A DNA stretch of 64,000 nt from Molanna angustata (Eukaryota; Arthropoda; Insecta; Trichoptera; Molannidae). Numbering within the stretch: the first letter of the stretch is position 1; every line of letters begins with the position of its first letter. The notes under the pieces were generated by a model. It had not been told where the DNA came from. It saw only the letters and a list, made by a program, of their open reading frames with translations, and did not search any database. The position numbers were made by a program, and so were the translations under genes. Of the stretch, positions 57,199 through 64,000 are shown piece after piece. The stretch covers positions 9,029,986 through 9,093,985 of the forward strand of contig OY754964.1 in assembly GCA_963576475.1 (NCBI GenBank), in the 5' to 3' direction.

Positions 57199-57745
57199 GG
57201 GGGCGCCTGCTGGCAGCGTTTTTGCAAATTGATATTCCATCATTATTACTAAACGAATCATTTTGAAAAAAATAACTATGATAGTTTGAATATTAATGAA
57301 GAAAAATTTTGCTTAAATTTTTGATGGTGTTATATGTACATAATATTCTTGTAGAATAATAATTAACATACCTCGATTTTTAAGATTTATCTTATATCTC
57401 GCAATGGCCCAAATAATGAATGTTTTTTAGGTGTTTTTACTAAACCTGAAGCATTAATTTCACAAAATATTTTGCCAAATATTTTTGTGTTCTTTAATTT
57501 AAAATAAAATATATTGCTCTAAGCTTTTTAGTTTATTAGAAATATCATTTATTAGAAATATAAGATAAATGTCAAAATTCAGGATATGCTAATTATTTTT
57601 TTACAAGAATTATAATACAGAACATAATTAGTTAATGAATATTTTTCTTCATTAATATTCAAACTATTTAAGTTACTTGTCGAAATGATTAGTAGTAATG
57701 ATAGAATATCAAATTGAAAAATAGGTACCCTGGTAATTTCTGAAC
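57199..57745. mobile_element. Palindromic element related to 18651-19291
   Basis: Left arm CTGCTGGCAGCG, ATTACTAAACGAATCATTTT and AAAATAACTATGATAGTTTG pairs with right arm CAAACTATTTAAGTTACTTG, AAATGATTAGTAGTAAT and AAAAATAGGTACCCTGG. The internal motif TTACTAAACCTGAAGCATTA is shared with the 18.6-kb copy. No TTAA duplications remain. Confidence 0.7.
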
Positions 57746-57798
57746 GCCATTCCTAATGCATTCTCCTTTCCCTCCCCTTCGTATTTTCTTTACTGCCA

Positions 57799-57962
57799 CC
57801 CCCCCCCCCCCCCCCCTAGATAACGTGTGATTTAGCTCATGAAAAGAAACAAGAAAAGATAACTCAATGTATAGAAGTGGCATATGCCAGTCACGTGACA
57901 ACTGTCACTTCCATACATTGAGTTATCTTTTCTTGAGCTAAATGGCACGTTGTCTAGGGGGG
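57799..57962. mobile_element. Near-perfect hairpin starting with an 18-C run
   Basis: Eighteen C residues (57799-57816) then TAGATAACGTGTGATTTAGC pair with AAATGGCACGTTGTCTAGGG at the right. The inner arms AGAAAAGATAACTCAATGTA and TACATTGAGTTATCTTTTCT match exactly. The loop is GGCATATGCCAGTCACGTGA. About 164 bp, compact foldback with no coding capacity. Confidence 0.85.
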
Positions 57963-59217
57963 CTGATGTAATTTATTAATTTATTTTAAATTGAGTTTAT
58001 TCTTATATTGACTCCAATTTATCATATTTTTTTTTCAAATTTTACGTTGCTTTAATTGGTTATAGATTGTACTATGGCAACAAAGACGATTTTCTACATA
58101 AATTAAATATCAAATAATAACTTAGTATATACGTTATTATTCATATCATTAATATACGCAGATTAATAATTAGTTTAACATGCCTTGCAAAAAATATATA
58201 TGTAATTTAAAAATAATAAAACAACGCAGAGTGTTTTAAAACGAATGGGAACTCAATGAAATTCGGAATTGGCCGCGTAGACCAACTGATGCATCGTCAT
58301 ATATACAACCCTGTAGGTCGAATATCCATTTTGTTTTTTCGAAAAAAATCTGTTTTGTCTTTGTTAAGATTTTATTTCTGTTCACACAATGTGAATGAAA
58401 GTATGAACAAATCGTTGATTCGCCTTATACACATGTATAACAAACTTCATACATAGGTACACAAGGAGAATTTCTGGCCATCGGAAAATTACATATTAAC
58501 CAGAGCACTCTAATTACTAACAGCATTAATCAATGTAGATCCCAAATTGGTCAGGCGAGTCTCAGCTACCATCACATGTGTTCCCAGACGTTTCCTACGC
58601 ACGAACCGGTTTCGCTTTATTTTATGGGAGTGATCAACAGACGTGAATCAATATACATATTCATATACGAGTGTAATAGTTATAGCGTCTGTGCGACATA
58701 AATTATTTGTAAAAAAATGTCAATTAAAATAGCTTCTCGACATTACCAGCCGATACAATCGCAATGGAGGAAACTAAAAACGAACTTAGCACTATACAAT
58801 GTTGCCACTCGAGGAATCTAGGTTTTGTTGATATTATTACTTCGTGAATTGCAGTATTAATTGAACATTTCATATGACAACTCACTATTCTCTCCTATCC
58901 GATATAAGTACCAACTCATTTCTATATATGGAAACATAATTTTTTTCATATTTTTTATTGATGCATGCATGTGAACATATTTAATTCTGCACAGTTATAT
59001 CACGCTAGAAAAGAATCACACGGATTGTAAATGAAATACATGTATTAAGTTACCTACATACAATTAGTAAATAAATGTTATTTTTTTAAAGTTTTAAACC
59101 GATCCCAATACCTTTTTTTTTGGCACCACAGCAATTCGAAAATATCGTGGTAGAATAATGTTAATATTTTTTCTTTTATGGTGGTTTAAAAGCGATTCTT
59201 TTAAACAAATTATTTGT
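57963..59217. other. Spacer, nothing recognised
   Basis: AT-rich; a moderately GC-richer part at 58545-58620 is unassigned. Confidence 0.4.
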
Positions 59218-59411
59218 GTGGTATAAATATTAGTATACAGTATATGATGCAACTCGCTCACGCGAGTCGCAATGATATCTACATACAAACCTAACCAACC
59301 TATTCTTACTAAAAGTTTAGTTTGAACAGGTTGGTTAGGTTTGTATGTAATTACTATTGTGACTCGCGTGAGCGAGTTGTATAATATACTGTATTATAAT
59401 ATTTATACCAC
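59218..59411. mobile_element. 194-bp palindromic element, CTCGCTCACGCGAGTC family, copy 2
   Basis: Outer GTGGTATAAATATT pairs with AATATTTATACCAC. Inside, CAACTCGCTCACGCGAGTC pairs with GACTCGCGTGAGCGAGTTG, and ACATACAAACCTAACCAACC pairs with GGTTGGTTAGGTTTGTATGT. The loop is only about 25 bp. Better preserved than 22772-22968. Confidence 0.88.
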
Positions 59412-60254
59412 GGGTGTGAATGTGGCCAATTGCGATTGTATTATTGTTAAGAATTTGCTTTCAAAATGCTGGTAGTTTGGGGGCACAATCTCCACCTAGC
59501 GGTGAGTTTCGGGAATTGGAATAGTGTCAGAATACTAACAAATTGTAATAGATTCCTCCATACATATTAAGTAAGTTTACTTATTTTTTTTATAATTTTT
59601 TAAAGCCTTACCGCCAAAAGTTTTTATCGTAATATATACGCGTTCATCTATCTATTGACATAAAAAATATTGTGATCGGCCGAGGACAGTATTTGTAAAC
59701 AATAACCTTTATTTCAAATGTGTATTGTACGATACACGTTCGATCATTCATTCATTCAGTGACAAAACCACCCCAATGTTTTCACTTTCAGTCAATCAAT
59801 AATGAAGTCACATGAAATAAGTATGTAAAAAAAAATATGAAGACATTATTTTTTTCGTAGATTCCATTTCGATAATTCTATTGTTAAATGGACTCTTAAC
59901 AATACCCAATGTAATTGAAGCGTTTAATATAAACATTTCAATTGATGATAAAATATTTTACAATAATTAAAATACAATCAGTTTTATATTGATGTTTTTA
60001 ACGTGATACATAGTAATAGAATATAATATTATTTATACATCTATTTGGTCGTAATTGTTTTTTTTTTAAATCTATATCTACATTGTTGTTTGTGTTTATG
60101 AAGGTACATCAGATAGTTATAGGGAAATATCACAGGTGTCACTAATGTGCATAGAATAGAACGATTCGTCATTTTATTTATAAACAGTGATACGTAACCT
60201 TTTGTCCGATTTTCAAATCTATATTATGGTAGGTATCACAATATTATCGATATT
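59412..60254. other. AT-rich spacer
   Basis: Nothing recognised. Confidence 0.4.
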
Positions 60255-60363
60255 TTATGAAACATGTCAATAGACACGAAGTTGGAATATTATAGGAGAA
60301 CCAGGAACTCAAAGCACCTACAGGATTTACGACCTGTCATCGGCTGGATTACGTGATAACTTA

Positions 60364-61185
60364 GGGCCAGTCTTATAAACGAGAGACCAAATATTCGTTA
60401 GTATGTTTACGATTTACTAACGGATGGATGTTCCTAAGTAGATATTACTATCGGCGATATTATAAAACTATTTTAACTGTCTGTTTATTTGACAGTTACA
60501 GTCTAATAAGACTACAATGGATTTTCAATGGATTTGTATTGGACTATAATGGATTGTAATGGATTAAGCGGGGCTGTCATTGCAATATATAAACAGAGAG
60601 TGATTAATTTTTTGCGTACTTCAAACAATATCAAAAATTACAAAAATGGTGATAATCCTTTATTATTTAACTAGCGCGCTGGATTAGTAATTCAGTGGAC
60701 GCGGGTTCGTTCAAATCTCGCCTCAACTGAAATTCTTTTTTTTAAAGAAAAAAAAATAATTAATATAAAATAAAACGAAATTCAGTGTCATCAATGTCAT
60801 GTTGAAATAATAAAATATTTGGTCAAACACAAACTTGTAATCAAATTCGTTTTGGCTATTCAAAATCACTGTCGGACGACATTTTTTACTGAAAAAAAGC
60901 AATTCAATATAAAAATCCAATGAAATATAAAACAGTATATTTCAAAATATTCGTAATATTGAAAATGTACCACAACATAAAAAAACAAGTGTGGTAAAAC
61001 TCAATCCTTCCATAACTTATCGTTAACGAACGCTTAATCGGTGGTCCGACCGTCGGTAAAGGCTATCGGTAAACTTTTACTAAAATTAACAAACGGATTG
61101 TTATAAGACGAAATATAGAGCATTTGTATCAAATTTCGGTTTGTTTGGTCTGAAATCTAACTAACGGACGTTTATAAGACCGGCC
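60364..61185. mobile_element. PIF/Harbinger-like non-autonomous DNA transposon
   Basis: An 822-bp element with 18-bp terminal inverted repeats differing at one base (GGGCCAGTCTTATAAACG and, inverted, GGGCCGGTCTTATAAACG) and TTA on both sides (60361-60363, 61186-61188). GG-starting termini with 3-bp TTA/TAA duplications are typical of PIF/Harbinger elements. There is no transposase frame, so it would need help from elsewhere. Inside are AATGGATT direct repeats (60519-60566) and a tRNA-like piece. Confidence 0.78.
60668..60725 (+). repeat. tRNA-like segment inside the DNA transposon
   Basis: TAGCGCGCTGGATTAG and GACGCGGGTTCGTTCAAATC then a T run at 60734-60742. The box spacing fits a pol III promoter. 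GACGCGGGTTCGT is shared with 37896-37908. Confidence 0.4.
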
Positions 61186-61260
61186 CTTACTGTATGCGCG
61201 TTCGCAACGTTCACCAGTTTTACATACACAAAATTAGCATTTCCTTTATTGAATTTGTGA

Positions 61261-62666
61261 ATAAAATTAATGAATATTCTTTCTAAACAATTTTATGTTT
61301 ATTTTACTGAAAAACCATATTTTTTGTTTAATACAATTTGCCCTGAATATTGTAAAAAAGGTGTTTTTTCGCGTGTGGTTTAATAAAACCCTATCATGAA
61401 AACGGTGAATTAGTTTACTTATGGTAACGGTAAACCATTTTCTTACTAACATCCATTGATGAATCGCTCATACAATTCATAGTCTAAAATGTCGAGTATG
61501 GTATTTGGATATTTATATTAAAGCTACATACAAAGTTGTTTCCCCCAAAAGTATTTAAAGTTGGAATCCAACCATAATTGAGGAGATGGCATAATCGTCG
61601 ATACGCCCTACAAAGGCAATCATTCTGTTCCGAAGAAATAGGTACCTTGTAATCCACCGTGCAAAGATATAAAGCCAAACACATACCGCGAAATGGCGCG
61701 TGTCGCAATTGAAACGGTAAAACGCTAATTGACCCGCTGGTCGATTTTGAAACCATTTAAAATATACGCCCAAACAAATTATTTTAATTTTTTAAAAAAC
61801 AGAAATGGAATTAATTTTCGTATTGATGACTTAACGATTCGTAACATCTGAGTAAGTACCATCATATCATACTGATTCAATTTAAATCTAAAACTTAAAA
61901 TCATAAATCCAAATATTTATCTTTCAAATATGAAAATTAAACAAAATGAATAGATGACAAACTTAATTGTAATATTAACACGAAATATTATTGAATCATT
62001 TTTAATTGAGACAATAAAATCATAATATCATAAGTAACAACGTATTTTTAAATTTATGTTACACACTTTTTCATTTATATGCTGACGTTTTGGGTTCAAT
62101 TCCCAGGATTCAAACATTACATTTAGCAATAAATATTTCATTCAGCTGAAAACATTAGTTATGTGGAAGAAATACTATTTAAAAAAAAATCGATACTTGC
62201 ACAGAGTGCAATGATGTAATATTTATTCAAATAATGTGTTCTTCTATATTCAGTGATAGAATAATAAAATAAAAAAAAACCGTAGCAGTATCATAATTAT
62301 TACTATCAATTGTTGAAACAATGTTGACGAAAAAATATGGAATATCATTTCAAATGATGCGATAGAGCGAGAGAGGTATATTTTGATTCTCTCCATAGAA
62401 TAAATTATTTCAAATAGTTATTATGAAATAAATACCTAATCAATTAAAATTTTCAACCTATACAGAATGCTATATCAGTTTCCAAGTTGCTGGACAACAG
62501 ATTATGTTTGTATGACGACAAATGTCATCAAATACACGAATTAAAATAATGTTTGATTTTATTTCATTTCTGTGAATATTTCACGGGTTGCATCTGAAAT
62601 TAAAGAAATGATTGCTGTTTTCCATTATTTTACATATTACAATGACAAAAAAGTAATTATATTATT
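61261..62666. other. Spacer, nothing firm
   Basis: A GC-richer part at 61590-61750 has overlapping minus frames of 72-90 codons without recognisable domains. TTTTGGGTTCAATTCCCAGG at 62088-62107 is an isolated B-box-like sequence. Confidence 0.35.
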
Positions 62667-63165
62667 AAAAAAAGACTTATAATAAGCGATCGAATATTTT
62701 TATTATTGCATATGCGCAAAAATTGGATTTTTTTCCCTGTCGGGAGTCAAAGATATTTTTTAACAGATTTTTAATTATCTCAGATATAAGAATTGTAGCT
62801 TTCATTATTTACAAAAAACCAATTCTCTCAATAGATGGCGTTACAACAAAAATAAATAAAAAATAATAAGATTGTTGTTCATAATTTCACCCATAGATGG
62901 CTGTAGTAAAAATTCCTTATTTTCAAGCGAAAAGAATTTCAGTATTACAATATATAGAACTTTCAAAATTGAATTGATAGGGATCTCATTAAAAAGGCAT
63001 AATTGGTGAACGTTGCGCAAGCGCATAAAGTGATCACGTAAACCAGCCGATGACAGGTCGTAAGCCCTGTAGGTGCCTTGATTTCCCGGTTCTCTTACAA
63101 TAAACATTCCAACTTCGTCTCTATTGAGATAATTAAAAATCTGTTAAAAAAAACTTATAATAAGC
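62667..63165. mobile_element. Foldback retroposon-like element, copy 3, with long target duplication
   Basis: ACTTATAATAAGC preceded by an A run occurs at 62667-62687 and 63146-63165. Between them lie 458 bp starting GATCGAATATT with the head TTCCCTGTCGGGAGTCAAAG, then inverted ends TTTTTAACAGATTTTTAATT and AATTAAAAATCTGTTAAAAA. The inner right arm has GCGCAAGCGCATAAAGTGAT, CCAGCCGATGACAGGTCGTA and CCTGTAGGTGCCTTGATTTC. A duplication of about 20 bp is more like LINE-driven retroposition than cut-and-paste transposition. Confidence 0.8.
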
Positions 63166-64000
63166 ATAATATGTACAATTGCTCCTATTTTGATATTTAC
63201 TGCCTCACTAGACGAGTCTGTTTTGTGGCACTACTTTTTAAATTTGGTCTAAGGTCACATGTTATTGAATGCAAAAGAATTAACAGAAATAATTGAAAAC
63301 AGAAAAGAAAAATAAACAGTAAAATATGCAGTGATCTTTCAGCTATTTGAACCCATAAAACTGTAATGGAAATTATGAATGGCACCGAGCCATGGTGGAG
63401 AATCTCGGGTTATGGAGGCAGAAATAGAGAGAAAAAGAGTTGTAATTATTATTTAAATTTCAATCGATTGATTCGAAAAATAACGTATTCCGCTAATACC
63501 GTATTTTCCCGCTATGCCTCACCGCTTCGCTATCCACCGCTTTGTGTCGTGTGAATGTGGGCCTACGCAATTTGTAGGAACTGTATCGTGGGTAAAGGCA
63601 TGCTAAACATAAGGTAAGATTATCACACTCCGATGTTGTCTAATCAAGTTGATCGCTTCAGATTGCAGGGTGGATCGCTGCCAATCACTTTTCCAACTAC
63701 AATATTGAAACACAATTGCCCCGGCTACAATCTCCCCACTCAATAATATAGATGACTTTCAAATTATAAGATTTCACCACTGACGTTACCTATCTCACAA
63801 ACTGTAAATTATTTCAAAATACAATCAAATTAAAACTTGCTATGTTCAAAGTCAACACAGTGGAAGTAGTGGAAAGACAACATAACTAAACTTAAATAGT
63901 TCAATGAAATTTACCACCTTATTAGACGAACATAAATAAAAATAAATATACATATTTATAAAGGAAAAAATAAAACTTATAATATATATTAGACGAACAT
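63166..64000. other. Spacer, nothing recognised
   Basis: No exon or repeat supported. Short frames at 63078-63554 carry no domain. Confidence 0.4.

Larger units (their letters stand above)
60255..61260. mobile_element. Foldback family copy split by a nested transposon
   Basis: The left piece (CAATAGACACGAAGTTGGAA, GAACCAGGAACTCAAAGCAC, GACCTGTCATCGGCTGG, to 60363) and the right piece from 61186 (CTGTATGCGCGTTCGCAACG, TTCACCAG) join to the canonical arm order when the insert 60364-61185 is removed. Confidence 0.75.

Noticed and set aside
59281..59345. Insect telomere-like AACCTAACC / GGTTAGGTT motifs
   Set aside because: Only one or two units, placed in the arms of a palindrome; no TTAGG array.
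61484..61773. Overlapping minus frames of 72-90 codons in GC-richer DNA, considered as a ham 5' exon
   Set aside because: No C2H2 or PR-domain pattern and no suitable splice context.
62841..63107. 88-codon minus frame starting MFIVREPGNQGTYRAYD
   Set aside because: It lies in the foldback arm; equivalents in other copies are broken by stops.

Overview
The window is AT-rich, intron-bearing eukaryotic DNA. It is most likely from an insect: it carries the 3' coding exons of a hamlet (PRDM3/PRDM16, EVI1-type) zinc-finger gene, one BEL/Pao LTR retrotransposon, and many LINE, SINE and foldback repeats typical of arthropods. Short motifs around GTAGGTACCTAC recur (for example near 20066, 48045 and 49286). 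They remind me of lepidopteran genomes, but that is a weak hint only.

The one host gene I can support is ham, on the minus strand. Three coding exons (34969-35125, 32311-32481, 29934-31976) have clean GT/AG borders and compatible phases. They rebuild the second half of the N-terminal zinc-finger cluster, a CtBP-binding PLDLS motif and the C-terminal three-finger cluster. The 5' exons (PR domain, first fingers) were not found to the right. They lie beyond 35126, inside or outside the window. The two introns seen hold an antisense LINE endonuclease-like remnant (33185-33595) and a small hairpin.

Left part (1-28 kb): LINE fragments at 1-650, 3193-3687 (13-bp target-site duplication), 3710-4125, 4598-5020, 6770-7304, 15181-15760, 20588-21247 and 24191-24390. 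A complete BEL/Pao element lies at 7948-14373: 400-bp LTRs that look identical by eye, AAAGT target duplications, and two long intact ORFs meeting in an ATGA stop/start overlap. Several foldback or palindromic elements (18655-19287, 22772-22968, 27246-27776) and a diverged duplication (about 23.6-24.2 and 24.9-25.35 kb) follow.

Right part (35-64 kb): no host exon was recognised. It holds LINE copies at 38006-38802 (11-bp target duplication), 41035-41480, 42090-42480, 47700-48050, 51275-51725 and 54768-55613 (14-bp target duplication, open reading frame). It also holds tRNA-derived SINEs (42605-42775, 39640-39800), long TTTA/AAAT microsatellites that abut LINE/SINE tails, and more foldback elements (39875-40250, 57199-57745, 57799-57962, 59218-59411, 60255-61260, 62688-63145). 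Inside the copy near 60 kb sits an 822-bp element with 18-bp inverted termini and TTA target duplications, resembling a non-autonomous PIF/Harbinger transposon.

The main picture is therefore the 3' end of a developmental transcription factor set in a dense, layered graveyard of transposable elements, some of them recent. The best candidates for undescribed biology are the split BEL/Pao polyprotein and the multi-copy foldback family that shows long target duplications.
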